Shown here: positions 10,601 through 23,643 of the stretch, piece after piece
Layout: the number at the start of each line of letters is the position of its first letter
Position numbering within the stretch: position 1 is the first letter of the stretch
Source: Penium margaritaceum
Lineage: Eukaryota; Streptophyta; Zygnematophyceae; Desmidiales; Peniaceae
Reading direction: 5' to 3'
Length of the DNA stretch: 51,091 bases
Assembly (NCBI GenBank): GCA_023375785.1
Contig: SZWC01000517.1
Coordinates: 57,102 to 108,192 of the forward strand
Translations under genes and position numbers: made by a program
The notes under the pieces: generated by a model
Databases searched by the model: none
Told to the model about the DNA's origin: nothing
Seen by the model: the letters and a program-made list of their open reading frames with translations, nothing else

Positions 10601-13600
10601 TGCAAGTACGTGTAAGTGTGTGTAAGTGCATGTAAGTGCGTGTAAGTGCCTGTAAATGCGTGTAAGTTCGTGTAAGTACATGTAAGTGCATGTAAGTGTG
10701 TGTAAGTGTGTGTAAGTGTGTGTGAGTGTGTGCAAGAATGTGTAAGTACGTGTAAGTACGTGTAAGTGCGTGTAAGTACGTGTAAGTGCTCTTAACTGCA
10801 TGTAAGTTTGTGTAAGGATGTGTAAGTGTGTTTAAGGGCATGTAAGTATGTGAATGCACGTGTAAATACATGTTAGTACAAGTAACACGTGTAAGTACGT
10901 GTAAGTGCACATTACCACATGTAAGTGTGTGTCACTGCGTGTAAATGCGTGTACATTCTTGTAAGTGCGTGTTTGTGCGTGTAAGTGCATCCGTGTAAGT
11001 GCGTGTAAGTGCGTGTAAGTGCGTGTAAGTGCGTGTAAGTGAATGTAAGCACGTGTAAGTGCGTGTAGGTGCGTGTAAGTATGTACAAGTACGTGTAAGT
11101 ACGTGTAAGTGTAAGTAAGTACGTGTAGGTACCTGTAAGTGCATGTAAGCACATGTAAGTACGTGTAAGTGCGTGTTAGTACGTGTAAGTGTGTGTAAGT
11201 GCATGTAAGCATGTGTAAGTGCGTGTTAGTGTGTACAAGTGCATGTGAGTGCGTGTGAGTGTGTGTTGGTATGTGTAAGTGTGTGTCGGTGCATGTAAGT
11301 GCATGTAAGTACGTGTAAGTGCCTGTAAGTGAGTGTAAGTGCGTGTAAGTATGTGTAATTACGTGTATGTACGTGTAAGTGTGTGTAAGTACATAAAAGT
11401 GCGTGTAAGTGTGTGTTAGTGCGTATTAGTGCATGTTAGTGTGTGTAACTGCATGTAAGTACGTGTAAGTGCGTAAAAGTGTGTGTAACTATGTGTAGGT
11501 ACGTGTAGGTGTGTTTAAGTATGTATAAGTGCGTGTATGTGTGTGTAAGTGTGTGTTAGTATCTGCAATTGCAGGAAAGAATGTGTAAGTGCGTGTAAGT
11601 ACTTGTAAGTGCGTGTAAGTATGTGTAAGTGTGTGTACATTTGTGTAAGTATGTGTAAGTGCGTCTAAGTGCGTTTAAGTACGCGTATGTATGTGTAACT
11701 ACGTGTAAGTGCAAGTAAGTGCGTGTAAGTACATGTATGTGCATATAACCACATGTAAGTGGGTGTTAGTGCGTATAAGTGTGTGTACGTTTGTGTAAGT
11801 GCGTGTTTGTGCATGTAAGTGCGTCAGTGTAAGTGCGTGTATGTGCGTGTTAGTGCGTATAAGTGCGTGTAAGTATGTGTAAGTGCATGTAAGTACGTGT
11901 AAGTGCGTATAAGTATGCGCGAGTACGTGTAAGTATGTGTAAGTGCAAGTAAGTGTGTGTAAGTACTTGTAAGTGCATGTAAGCACGTGTAAGTACGTGG
12001 GAGTGCGTGTAAGTATGTGTAAGTGCGTATAAGTTTGCATAAGTGCGTGTAACTGCGCGTACATTTGTGAACGTGTGTGTAAGTGCATGTTTGTGTGTGT
12101 AAGTGCATGTAAGTTGTATTCGTACGTGTAAGTGCATGTAAGTGTTTATAAGGGTGTGTAAGCGCATGTGAGTGTGCGTAAGTGCGTGTAACTGTGTTCA
12201 AGTGCGTGTGAGTGTGTGCAAGTGTATGTAAGTACGTGTAAGTTTGTGTAAGTGCCTGTCACCGCGTATAAGCACATGTAAGTGCGTGTAAGTGCGTGTA
12301 AGTGCATGTAAGTGTGTGTAAGTGCGTGTAAAACCGTATAAGTGCGTGCACGTATGTGTAAGTGCGTGTATGTGTGTACAAGTATGTACAAGTATGTGTA
12401 AGCACGTATAAGTGCACGTAAGTGTGTGTAAGTTTGAGCAAGTGCGTGTAAGTACGTGTAAGTGTGTGTAAGTACGTGTAAGTAAGTGTAAGTGCATGTA
12501 AGTGCGTGTAAGTATGTGTAAGTGCTTGTAAGTGCGTGTAGGTATGTGGTAGTACATGTAAATGCATATAAGTGCATGTAAGTGCGTGTAAGTGCATGTA
12601 AGTGCGTCTTCGTGCGTGAAAGTGCATGAAAGTGCATGTAAGTGTGTCTTAGTACGTGTAAGTTGTTGTAACTACATGTAAGTTCGTGCAGGTTTGTGTA
12701 AGTGTGTGTAAGTGCGTGTAAGTGCGTGTAGATGTGTGTAAATGTGTGTAAGTGCGTGTAAGTGTGTGTTAGAGTGTGTCAGTATGTGTAAGTGTATGTA
12801 AGTGCGTGTAAGTGCGTGTAAGTGCGTCTAGTACGTGTAAGTGCGTCTAAGTGCATGTAAGTGCGTGTAAGTTTGTGTAAGGACGTGTAAGTGCGTGTAA
12901 TTACATGTAAGTGCGTGTAAGTACGTGTGTGTACGTGTAAATACGTGTAAGTGCAAGTACGTGCCTGTAAGTATGTGTAAGTGCATATAGCCACATGTAA
13001 GTGCGTGTCAGTGCATGTGAGTGCGTGTACGTTTGTGTAAGTGCGTGTTTGTGTGTGTAAGTGCGTCTCTGTAAGTGCGTGTAAGTGTGTGTTAGTGGGT
13101 GTAAGTGCGTGTATGTATGTGTAAGTGCGTGCAAGTGCGTGTGAGTGCATGTAAGTATGTGCAAGTACGTATAAGTACGTGTAAGTGCAAGTAAGTGTGT
13201 GTAAGTACGTGTAAGTGCATGTATGTATGTGTAAGTATGTGTTAGTGCGTATAAGTGCGTATAAGTGCGTGTAAGTGCGTGTAAGTGCATGTAAGCGTGT
13301 GTAAGTTTGTGTAAGTACGTGTAAGTGCGTATTAGTATGTGTAAGTGTGTTTCGGTGTTTGTAAGCGTGTGTAAGTGTGTGTAAGTACGTGTAAGTGCGT
13401 TTAAGTGCGTGTAAGTGCGTGTAAGTGCCGGTAAGTGCGTGTATGGGTGTGTAAGTGCATGTAAGTGTGTGAAAGTGCATGAAAGTGCGTGTTAGTGCAT
13501 GTTAGTGCATGTAAGTGTGTGTAACTGCATGTAAGTACGTGTAAGTGCGTGTAAGTGCATGTAAGTATGTGCAGGTACGTTTAGGTGCGTTTAAGCACGT

Positions 13601-16600
13601 GTAAGTGCGTGTACGTGTGTGTAAGTGTGTGTTAGTGTGTAGAATTGCGTGTAAGAACGTGTAAGTATGTGTAAGTGCATGTAAGTGCATTTAAGTGTGT
13701 GTAAGTGCATGTAAGTGCGTGTAAGTGCTTATAAGGGCGTGTAAGCGCATGTAAGTGTGCATAAGTACGTGTAACTATGTTGAAGTGCGTGTGAGTGTGT
13801 GCAAGTGTATGTAAGTACGTGTAAATTTGTGTAAGTGCCTGTCACCACGTATAAGCGCATGTAAGTGCGTGTAAGTGCGTATAAGTGTGTGTAAGTATGT
13901 GTAAGTGCGTGTATGTGTGTACAAGTGTGTACACGTATGTGTAAGTGCGTGGAAGTGCGTGTAAGTGTGTACAAGTACGTGTAAGTACGTGTAAGTGCTT
14001 GTAAGTGCGTGTAAGTATGTGGTAGTACATGTAAATGCATGTAAGTGCATGTAAGTGCGTGTTCGTGCGTGTAAGTGCGTGAAAGTGCATGTAAGTGTGT
14101 CTCAGTATGTGTAAGCTGTTGAAACTCCATGTAAGTTTGTGCAGGTTCGTGTAAGTGTGTGTAAGTGCGTGTAAGTGCGTGTAGATGTGTGTAAATGTGT
14201 GTAAGTGCGTGTAAGTGTGTGTTAGAGTGTGTCAGTATGTGTAAGTGTGTATAAGTGCGTGTAAGTGCGTATAAGTGCGTGTAAGTGCATGTAAGTGGGT
14301 GTTGGTGTGTGGAAGTACGTGTAATTGCGTGTAAGTGCGTGTAAGTGCGTGTAAGTACATCTAGTACGTGTAAGTGTGTGAGAGTACATGTAAGTGCATG
14401 TAAGTTTGTGGAAGGACGTGTAAACGCGTGTAAGTGCGTGTACTTGCGTGTAAGTACGTGTATTTATGTGCAAATACGTGTTAGTGCAAGTAAGTGCGTG
14501 TAAGTATGTTTAAGTGCATATAACCACATTTAAGTGCGTTTAAGTGCATGTGAGTGCGTGTACGTTCGTGTAAGTGTGTGTTTGTGCGTGTAAGTGCGTC
14601 CGTGTAAGTGCCTGTAAGTGCGTGTAAGTGGATGTAAGTGCGTGTATGTATGTGTAAGTGCGTGTAAGTGCGTGTGAGTGCATGTAAGTATGTGCAAGTA
14701 CGTGTAAGTACGTGTAAGTGCAAGTAAGTATGTGTAAGTACGTGTAAGTGCATGTAAGCATGTGCAAGTACGTGTTAGTGCGTATAAGTGCGTATAAGTG
14801 CGTGTAAGTGTGTGTACGTGCGTGTAAGCGTGTGTAAGTTTGCATAAGTGCGTGTAAGTGCGTGTTAGTACATGTAAGTGTATTTTGGTGTGTGTAAGCG
14901 TGTGTAAGTGTGTGTAAGTACGTGTAAGTGTGTGTAAGTATGTGTAAGTGCGTGTAAGTACGGGTAAGTGCATGTATGTGTGTGTGTGAGTGCGTGTAAG
15001 TGTGTGAAAGTGCATGTAAGTGCGTGTTAGTGCATGTTAGTGCATGTAAGTGTGTGTAACCGCATGAAAGTACGTGTAAGTGCGTGTAAGTGCATGTAAG
15101 TATGCAGGTACGTGTAGGTGCATTTAAGCATGTGTAAGTGCATGTAAGTGTGTGTCAGTGTGTGTTATTGTGTGGAATTGTGTGTAAGAACGTGTAAGTA
15201 CGTGTAAGTGCATGTAAGTACATGTAAGTGCTGTAAGTGCATGTTAGTGTGTGTAAGTGCGTGTAAGTGCGTGTAAGATTTTGTAAGTATGTATAAGTGC
15301 TTGTAAGTGTGCGTAACTACGTGTATGTACGTGTAACTACGTGTAAGTGCTAGTAAGTACGTGTAAGTACGTGTACGTGCATGTAATCACGTGTAAGTGC
15401 GTGTCAGTGCGTGTAAGTGAATGTAAGTTCGTGTAAGTGCGTGTTTTTGCATGTTAGTACATCCGTGTAAGTGCGTGTTAGTGCGTGTAAGTACATGTAA
15501 GTATGTGTAAGTACGTGTAAGTGCATGTAAGTGTGTGTAAGTATGTGCAAGTACGTGTAAGTACGTGTAAGTGCAAGTAAGTGGGTGTCAGTACGTGTAA
15601 GTGGATGTAAGCACGTGTAACTGCATGTAAGTACGTGTAAGTGCGTGTAAGTGCGTATAAGCATGTGTAAGTACGTGTAAGTGTGTGTAAGTGTGTGTGA
15701 GTACATGTGAGTGTGTCTTAGTACGTGTAAGTGCGTATCGGTGCCTGTTAGCGTGTGAAAGTACGTGTAAGTGTATGTAAGTGCGTGTCATTGGTGTAAG
15801 TGCATGTATGTTTGTGTATGTGCATGTAAGTGTGTGTGAGTGCGTGAAAGTGCGTGTAAGTGTGTGTTAGTGCGTGTTAGTGCATGTAAGTGTGTGCACC
15901 TGCATGTAAGTACGTGTAAGTGCATGTAAGTGTGTGTAGGTACATGTAGGTGCGTTTAAGTGTGTGTAAGTGCGTGTAAGTGCGTGAAAGTGCGTGTAAG
16001 TACATGTAAGTGTATGTAAGTACGTGTAAGTTTATGCAAGTGGGTGCAAGTACGTGTCAGTATATGTAAGTGCGTGTAAGTGTGTGTAAGTATGTGTAAG
16101 AGCGTGAAAGTGTGTCTAAGTGCATGTAAGTGTGTATAAATGCGTTTAAGTACGTGTAAGTTTGTGTAAGGGCGTGTAAGTGCGTGTAAGTGCGTATTAA
16201 TGTCGTTTACGTTAATGTACATGTTTGTAAGTGCGTGTAAGTGCATGTAAGTTTGTGTAAGTGCGAGTAAGTGCATGTAAGTGCATGGAAGTGTGTGTAA
16301 GTGCATGTAAGTGTGTGTAAGTGCATGTCAGTATGTCTAAGTTTGTGTACGTGCACGTTAGTGTATATAAGTGCGTGTAAGTGCGTATAAGTTTGTGTAA
16401 GTACATGTAAGTGCAAGTAAGTGCGTGTTAATGCATGTAAGTGCGTGTAAGTACGTGTAAGTGCATGTAAGTATGTGTAAGTACGTGGAAGTTGGTGTAA
16501 GTTCATGTAGGTTTGCGTAAGTGTGTGTAAGTGCGTGTAAGTACGTGTAAGTGCGTGTACGGATGTGTTATTGCGTGTAAATGTGTGTGAGTGCGTGTTA

Positions 16601-19600
16601 GTGTGTATCAGTGTGTGTAAGCATGTGTAAGTGCGTGTAAGTGTGTGTAAGTGCGTGTAAGTACGTGTATGTGTGTAAGTGCGTGTATAACTGTGTAAGT
16701 GTGTGAAAGTATGTGTAAGTGTGTGTTAGTGCGTGTAAGTGTGTGCAAGTATGTGTAAGTGCATGTAAGTACATGTAAGTGTGTGTATGTTCGTGGAAGT
16801 ACGTGTACGTGCGTGTAAGTGCGCGTAAGTACGTGTAAGTAAGTGTATGTGCATGTTAGTGCATCTAAGTGCGTCTAAGTGCTTTTAAGTGTGTTTAAGT
16901 ATGTGTTGGTACATGTAAGTGCATATAAGTGCATGTAAATGCGTGTAAGTGCGTGCAAGTGCGTGCAAGTGCGTGTAAGTGCATGTAAGTACGTGCAAGT
17001 GTGTGTAAGTGCGTGAAAGTGCATGTAGGTATGTGTAAGCACGTGTAAGTTGTTGTCACTCCATGTAAGTTCGTGCAAGTTTGTGTCAACGTGTGTAAGT
17101 GCGTGTATGTGCGTGTAAATGTATGTAAATGTGTGCAAGTGCATGGATGTGTGTGTTAGTGTGTGTCAGTACGTATAAGCATGTGTAGGTGCGTGTAAGT
17201 GCGTGTAAGTGCGTGTAAGTGCGTGTAAGTGTGTGTAAGTGCGTGTAAGTGCGTATAAGTTTATGTAAGTACGTGTAAGTGCGTGTAAGTGCGTGTAAGT
17301 GTGTGTTAGTATGTGTTAGTGTGTGCTAGTACGTGTAAGTGCGTGTAAGTGCATGTAAGTGCATGGAAGTGCGTGTAAGTGCAGGTAAGTGTGTAAGATT
17401 GTGTAAGGACGTGTAAGTGCATGTAAGTGCGTGTCAGTACATATAACCACATGTAAGTGCGTGTCAGTGCGTGTAAGTGCTTGTATGTTTGTGTAAGTTC
17501 GTATTTGTGCGTATAAATTTGTGCGTGTAAGTGCGTGTAAGTACGTATAAGTGCGTGTAAGCGGGTGTAAGTGCATGTAAATGCGTGTAAGTACGTGGGA
17601 GTGCGTGTGAGTGTATGTTAGTACGTATAAGTGCATGTCGGTGCGTGTAAGTGCGTGTAAGTACGTGAAAGTGTGTGTAAGTGCATATAAGTGCGTGTAA
17701 GTGCGTGTAAGTGTGTATATGTGTGTGAAAGTGCCTGCAAGTGTGTGTTAGTGCGTGTTAGTATGTGTTAGTGCATGTAAGTGTGTATAACTGCATGTAA
17801 GTATGTGTAAATGTGTATAGGTACGTATAGATACGTTTAAGTGCGTGTAAGTGTGTGTAAGTGTGTGTAAGTGTGTGTAAGTGTGTGTAAGTGTGTGTTA
17901 GTGTGTGCAATTGCGTATACAAATGTGTAAGTACGTGTAACTGCGTGTAAGTATGTGTTAGTGCGCGTAAGTACGTGTAAGTGTGTGTAAGTGCGTGTAA
18001 GTGCGTGTAAATGCATGAAAGTATGTGCAAGTATGTGTAAGTACGTGTAAGTGCAAGTAAGTGCGTGTAAGTACGTTTACGTGCATGTAAGTACGTGTAA
18101 GTACGTGTAAGTGCGTGTAAGAACGTGTAAGTATGTGTAAGTACGTGTAAGCGTGTGTAAGTGCATGTAAGTGCGTGCAAGTGTATGTGAGTACGTGTGA
18201 GTGCCTGTTAGTACGTGTAAGTGAGTGTCGGTGCATTTAAGTACATGGAACTACGTGTAAGTGTGTGTAAGTGCGTGTAAGTGCGGCTAGGTGCGTGTAA
18301 GTCCGTGTAAGTACGTGTAAGTACATGTAAGTGTGTGTAAGTGGGTGTAAGTGTATGCAAGTGTGTGTAAGTACATGTAAGTATGTATAAGTGCGTGTAA
18401 GTGTGCGTAAGTGTGTGTAAGTGTGTGTAAGTGCGTGTAAGTGTGTATGAGTGCGTGTAAGTACGTGTAAGTTTGTGTAAGGGCATGTATGTGCATGTAA
18501 GTACGTATTAATGCGGTTGACGTACATGTACGTGTGTATAAGTGCGTGTCAGTGATGGTAAGTTTGTGTACGTGCGTGTAAGGGTGTGTAAGTGCGTGTA
18601 AGTGCGTGTAAGTGCATGTAAGTGTGTATAAGTGCATGCAAGTGCATGTAAGTGTATGTAAGTGCATGTTAGTGCATGTAAGTGCATGTAAGTGCGTGTA
18701 AGTTTGCATAAGTACGTGTAAGTGCGAGTACGTGCGTGTAAATGCATGTTAGCACGTGTAACTACATGTAAGTGTGTCTAAGTATGTGAAAGTTGGCGAA
18801 CGTTTGTGTAAGTTCACGTAAGTGCGTGTAAGTGCATATAAGTACATGCAAGTGCGTGTAAGGGTGTGTAAGTGCGTGTAAGTATGTGTTAGTGCATGTT
18901 AGTGTATGTCAGTGTGTGTAAGGATGTGTAAGTGCGTGTTAGTGCGTGAAAGTACATGTAAGTGCGTGTAAGTGCGTGTACGTTTGTGTATGTGTGTGTA
19001 ACTGCGTGCAAGTGCTTATAAGCATGTGTAAATGCATATAAGTGCATGTTAGTACGTGCAAGTGCGTGTAAGTACGTGTAAGTGCGCGTAAGTATGTGTG
19101 AGTGTGTGTAAGTGTGTGTACGTATGTGTATGTGTGTGTAAGTTAGTGTAAGTATGTGTAAGTGCGTGTAAGTGCGTCTAAGTACGTGTATGTACGTGCG
19201 TATAAGCACCTGTAATTGCATGTAAGCACATGTAAGTGCGTGTAAGTGCATGTAAGTGCGTGTAAGTTTGTGTAAGTGCGTGTAAGTGCGTGTAAGTACA
19301 TCCATGATAGTGCGTGTAAGTGGGTGTTAGCCCGTGTAAATGTGTGTAAGTGCGTGTGAGTGTGTGTGAGTGCGTATTAGTGTGTATAAGTGTATATAAG
19401 TGCGTGTAAGTACATGTAAGTGTGTGTAAGTACGTGTAAAAATGTGGAAGTACGTGTAAGTACGTATAAGTGCATGTAAGTACGTGTAAGTGCAAATAAG
19501 TGCGTGTAAGTATGTTTTTTACGTGTAAGTGCGTTCAAGTGTGTGTAAGTGCGTATACGTGCGTGTAAGTACGAGTAAGTATGTGTAAGTAAGTGTAAGT

Positions 19601-21584
19601 GCGTGTAAGTGCGTGTGAGTTTGCATATGTGTGTGTAAGTACGTGTACGTTTGTGTATGTGTGTGTAAGTGCATGTAAGTGTGTCTAAGTGCATGTAAGT
19701 CGTTTAAGTTCGTGTAAGTGCGTGTAAGTGTGTATAAGTATGTGTGAGTGCGTGTAAGTACGTGTAAGTGCATGTGAGTATTCGTAAGTACGTGTTATTG
19801 TGTTTAAGTGCATGTAAGTGTGTGCAATGGCATGTAAGTGCGTGTAAGTTCATGTAAGTGCGTATCAGTGCGTGTAAGCGCGTGTAAGTACCTGTAAGTG
19901 CGTGTAAGTGTGTATAAGTGTGTGTAAGTGCGTGTAAGTAAGTGTAAGTTTGTGTTAGTGCGTGTAAGTATGTGTAAGTAAGTGTAAGTGCATGTAAGTA
20001 AGTGTAAGTGCGTGTAAGTGCTTGTAGGTGTGTATAAGTATGTGTTAGTAGATGTAAGTGCGTACAAGTGCCTTTAAGTGCGTGTAAGAGTGTGCAAGTG
20101 CGTGGAAGTGCATCTAAGTACGTGCAAGTGCGTGTAAGTATGTGAAAGTGCATGTAAGTGTGTGTAAGTACGTGTAAGTTGTTTAACTCCGTAAAAGTTC
20201 GTGTAACTTTGTGTAAGTACGTGTAAGTGCGTGTAAGTGCGTGCAAGTACGTGTAAATGTGTTTAAATACGTGTGAGTACATGTAAGTGCGTGTTAGTGT
20301 GTGTCAGTATGTGTAAGCGCGTCTAAGTGTGTGTAAGTGCGTGTAAGTGCGTGTAAGTGCGTGTAAGTGTATGTAAGTGCGTGTAAGTGCGTGTAGGTAC
20401 GTGTAGGTGCGTGTAAGTTTGCATAAGTGGGTGTAAGTGGGTGTACGGTTGTGTAAGTGTGTGTAAGTGCATGTAAGTGTGTGTAATTGCATGTAAGTTG
20501 TGGAAGTACATGTCAGTATGTGTAAGTGCGTGTAAGTGCGTGTAAGTGCGTGTAAGTGCGTATAAGTACATGTAAGTGTGCGTAAGTGTGTGTACTTGCA
20601 TTTATGTGCATGTGAGTGTGTGCAAGTGTATGTAAATGCGTGTAAACTTGTGTAAGTGCATGTCAGTGCATGTAAGCGTGTGTAAGTGCGTGTAAGTGCG
20701 TATAAGTGTGTGTAAGTGCATGTAAGTGCCTGTAATTTTGTGTAAGTACGTGTAAGTATGTGTAAGTGCGTATTAGTGCGTGTTAATGGGTGTAAGTACG
20801 TGTAAGTGCCTGTAGGTGCATGTAAGTGCGTTTAAGTTTGTCTAAGTGCGTGTAAGTGCGTGTAAGAACGTGTAAGTATGTGCAAGTAAGTGTAAGTGCA
20901 TGTCAGTGCGTGTAAGTGCGTGAAAGTGCTTGTAAGTACGTGAAAGCATGTGTTAGTACATGTAAGTGCGTATGAAGGCGTGTAAGTATGTGTAAATGCG
21001 TGCAAGTACGTGCAAGTGCTTGTAAGTGCATGTAAGTGCGTGTTAGTGCGTGTAAGGGTATCAAAGTGCATGTAAGTGTGTGTAAGTACGTGGAAGTTAT
21101 TGTAACTCCGTGTAAGTTTGTGTAAGTGTGTGTAAGTGCGTGTAAGTGTGTGTAAGTGCGTGTAAGTGCATGTAAGTTCACGTAAGTGCATGTAAGTGTG
21201 TGTAAGTGCGTGTATTTATGTGTAAGTGTGTGTTAGTGTGTGCAAGTGTGTATAAGGGTGTGTAAGTGCATGTAAGTGTGTGTAAGTGCGTGGAAGTTGG
21301 TGTAAGTATGTGCAAGTGCGTGTAAGTACGTATAAGTACGTGTATATACGTGTAAGTACATGTAAGTGCAAGTAAGTGTGTGTAAGAACGTGTAAGTTCA
21401 TATAAGCGCATGTTAGTGCGTGTAAGTGTGTGTCAGTATGTGTAAGTGTGTGTAAGTGTATGTAAGTGCGTGTGAGTACGTGCAAGTATGTGTAAGTATG
21501 TGTTAGTGCATACAAGTGCGTGTAAGTGCGTGTAAGTATATGCAAGTGCTAACAAGTGCGTGTAACTGCATGTAAGTGTGCGTA
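7661..21584 (+). repeat. Decamer satellite array, left half
   Basis: About 13.9 kb of head-to-tail 10-bp units, consensus TAAGTGCGTG on the + strand. Units diverge mostly at the three bases G-C-G (variants TAAGTACGTG, TAAGTGTGTG, TAAGTGCATG, TAAGTATGTG). Phase is kept over long stretches, with occasional 9-, 11- or 14-bp units such as those containing CATCCGTG. The first unit begins immediately after element A's LTR. No gene or other embedded element is visible. The minus strand lacks stops in the consensus because 10 is not a multiple of 3, so it shows many spurious open frames of His/Thr/Leu/Tyr-rich decapeptides. Confidence 0.95.
12140..15180 (+). repeat. Higher-order duplication inside the satellite (about 1.5-kb unit, two copies)
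   Basis: The block of about 12140-13680 recurs at about 13728-15180 with the same order of variant units. Shared diagnostic strings include CCTGTCACC (12247 and 13835), the run from GTAGATGTGTG through TTAGAGTGTGTCAG (12728-12780 and 14181-14233), and TGTAACTGCATG or TGTAACCGCATG followed by GCAGGTACG (13510-13575 and 15050-15110). The offset falls from about 1590 to about 1455 and then about 1530 bp, so indels occurred after duplication. Confidence 0.75.
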
Positions 21585-22369
21585 TGTAATGAGGTGCCCT
21601 CTTTTTTTTGGCATATTCGGGGCCTCACCCATGATTTGGGAACACTCAGGGCATTTTCCGTTTTTCGGAAATATGCCAAGAGGTCTGGCTCGACCCCGAC
21701 GGACCGCAATAGCGAGGAGGAGGAGGAGGGATCGAGGGAGCGTGTGAGCTAGCGCCGGCGTGGGGGTCATGCCGGCGCTAGGGGGCTCTTTTGCGCAAAA
21801 CCCCATGCGGCGTTCCGAACACGCCACGCGGGGGTGGTTCCCCCCCTCTCGACGGGTAGCGTAACGGCGACGCTACCTGCCAAGGGGTGGTTTCGACGGA
21901 CGGCTCCCGGCAACAGCTGCGGTCAACGGCGGTAGTAAAAACAGTGGCTGCGACATCACCACGGTCGCAGTTCCTCTGGAGGCGTGTCTAACAAGGCGAC
22001 CACATCCACCGCGGAGAGGCATACGGGAGCAACGAGGTTGCTAGCCGAGAGACAAAATCGACCGTCGATCTTGACGATCGACGGCCGGGGACTTCTCGCA
22101 CTAGGCATTAGGTGCAAGTAGAGCACTAGGTTCAGGTGCAAGCAGAGCACCGGGGTTAGGTACAATTAGCTTGTTGTAGTAAGCTAGGATAGTAGTAGGC
22201 TGAGGCGTGGGCTAGCCAGCCGGACAGTATGAATACCCTGTACTCAGTTCAATCTGATTAACCTGTATTCTCTAGCTCTGGCTTCCAGAAATCTCCAAGT
22301 CTATCTTTTCGTTGTGACTGTGCTCTCGACACACCAAGGGTAAATCTCCAGAGAGCACCCACTCTCACA
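21585..22369 (+). repeat. 5' LTR of element C
   Basis: 785 bp from TGTAATGAGG to CTCTCACA, followed two bases later by the primer-binding site. It matches 26997-27792 and 38-825 throughout. Differences between the two LTRs of C are scattered substitutions plus a short insertion in the 3' copy near 27400-27420, so the insertion is not recent. No gene is supported inside. Confidence 0.92.
22228..22235 (+). promoter_or_regulatory. TATA-like box of the element C 5' LTR
   Basis: TATGAATA aligns with TATAAATA of the LTR at 38-825, about 135 bp before the LTR end. The G probably weakens it. Confidence 0.45.
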
Positions 22370-22371
22370 TG

Positions 22372-22384
22372 TGGTATCAAAGCC
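22372..22384 (+). promoter_or_regulatory. Primer-binding site (initiator Met tRNA type)
   Basis: TGGTATCAAAGCC differs by one base from TGGTATCAGAGCC, the complement of the 3' end of plant initiator Met tRNA, used to prime minus-strand synthesis. Its place two bases after the LTR defines the 5' LTR end. Confidence 0.85.
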
Positions 22385-22726
22385 ATAGCCAGGCGTTTGG
22401 CGGAAGTGCTGTCGGAGTTCACGAAACCTCAAGGAGCGAAGGTACAGACTACGCCAGACAACGTCAAGGCTGATCGAGAGGGAGATTGCTGGACAAGACT
22501 TCGAAGCCAACGCACGATCCAACCTCTGGAAAATTTCTACATTTCCAGAACGTCCACACGGCCTACCGTGTGCGCGCGGGAGACGACGGGTGACTCCCAT
22601 GCACTTCGAAGACGTCGGATTTTTGTCCCGGACTGCCGAATTGCTGCCGGAAAATGTTTCGATTGCTGCCCAAACGCTGCCAAAACGTTTTGAAGGATCT
22701 CCAGTGGCTAAGACATATCTAAAGCT
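22385..22726 (+). other. Untranslated leader of element C
   Basis: 340 bp between the primer site and the gag start. I see no supportable gene here. In this class of element the region usually holds the packaging signal, but no motif can be pointed to. Confidence 0.6.
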
Positions 22727-23643
22727 ATGGAGCAGGCCCTGCAGCAGATTGTAGAGCAGTTGGGAGCCCTCAAGCTGGAGAACGAGTAGATCAATCGGCA
22801 GATGGCTGACCCGCGGGACGGGACTGGCGTTGGACATGTTGGGGCGGCCCGGTCAAGGACTCCGCTGAGACCAAAGCCAAAGGCTCCGGAAGTGCTCAAT
22901 CTCTCTGTCAAGGGAGCGAGCGTTTGGATCTGGTTGTTTGCAATGAGCAGCTACTTTGGGGCTCTGGGTCACCCTCTAGAGGATGATGTTGTGCGTGTGT
23001 CATTCGCTGTGACACTACTACGCAGAGCAGCATTTGAGTGGTGGAGGCAGCTGAATATGCTGGCCACTCGAGGTGGAGATGGGAACGCAGCTGTACAACA
23101 TGCCGTATGTGGCAGCCAGGCACGGGGCAAGCTGAAACGCGCGTGCCGACGACATGGGAGCAGTTCGAGCAAGCCATCAGAGATCGATTTGATCTCGTGA
23201 AAGCCTCCATGGTCGCACGCAACAAGTTGAAGCAGCTGAAGCAGATCGGCTCGGTGCAGGAGTACACACGCCGTTTCTTGGCGTTGTGCTCAGAGATCAA
23301 CGACATAAGCGAGCCGGAGATGGCAGACAAGTACCACAACGGCTTCAAGGCAGATATTCAGCCCACACTAGCACTAAGTGGCATCACGAAGTTCCAGGCA
23401 ATGGTAGCCACTACTGAGCGCGTTGACGCGCTACGCTACCATCGAGGGGGTTTCCGTGTGAAGGGAGAGAATTTTCAACGTCGAGCATAGCACCAACAAG
23501 CTCACCCCATGGAGATCGGCGCAGTGCAAGGAGGCCAGCAGCAGTACAAGCCACATGGTGGGAACTGCTGGATCTGCGGGAAGCCTGGGCACCACAAGAA
23601 GAACGGCAAGAAGAAGCAGCAAGGAAACGGCAACCAGCAGTAA
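22727..23643 (+). pseudogene. gag: Element C gag (capsid and zinc knuckle), broken
   Basis: The start at ATG 22727 is chosen because it opens a coiled-coil-like N-terminus running in frame into the capsid domain. A TAG at 22787-22789 replaces a likely CAG. The capsid part matches the plant Retrotrans_gag family: an AAFEWW-type segment near 23026-23045, and after a frame change near 23090-23130 the WEQFEQAIRDRF...YTRRFLALCSEI...KYHNGFK block. A TAG at 23488-23490 again replaces a probable CAG. The nucleocapsid knuckle starts [10 protein letters not shown] at 23566, but its last Cys is Gly, so zinc binding should fail. It ends at TAA 23641-23643. Confidence 0.85.
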
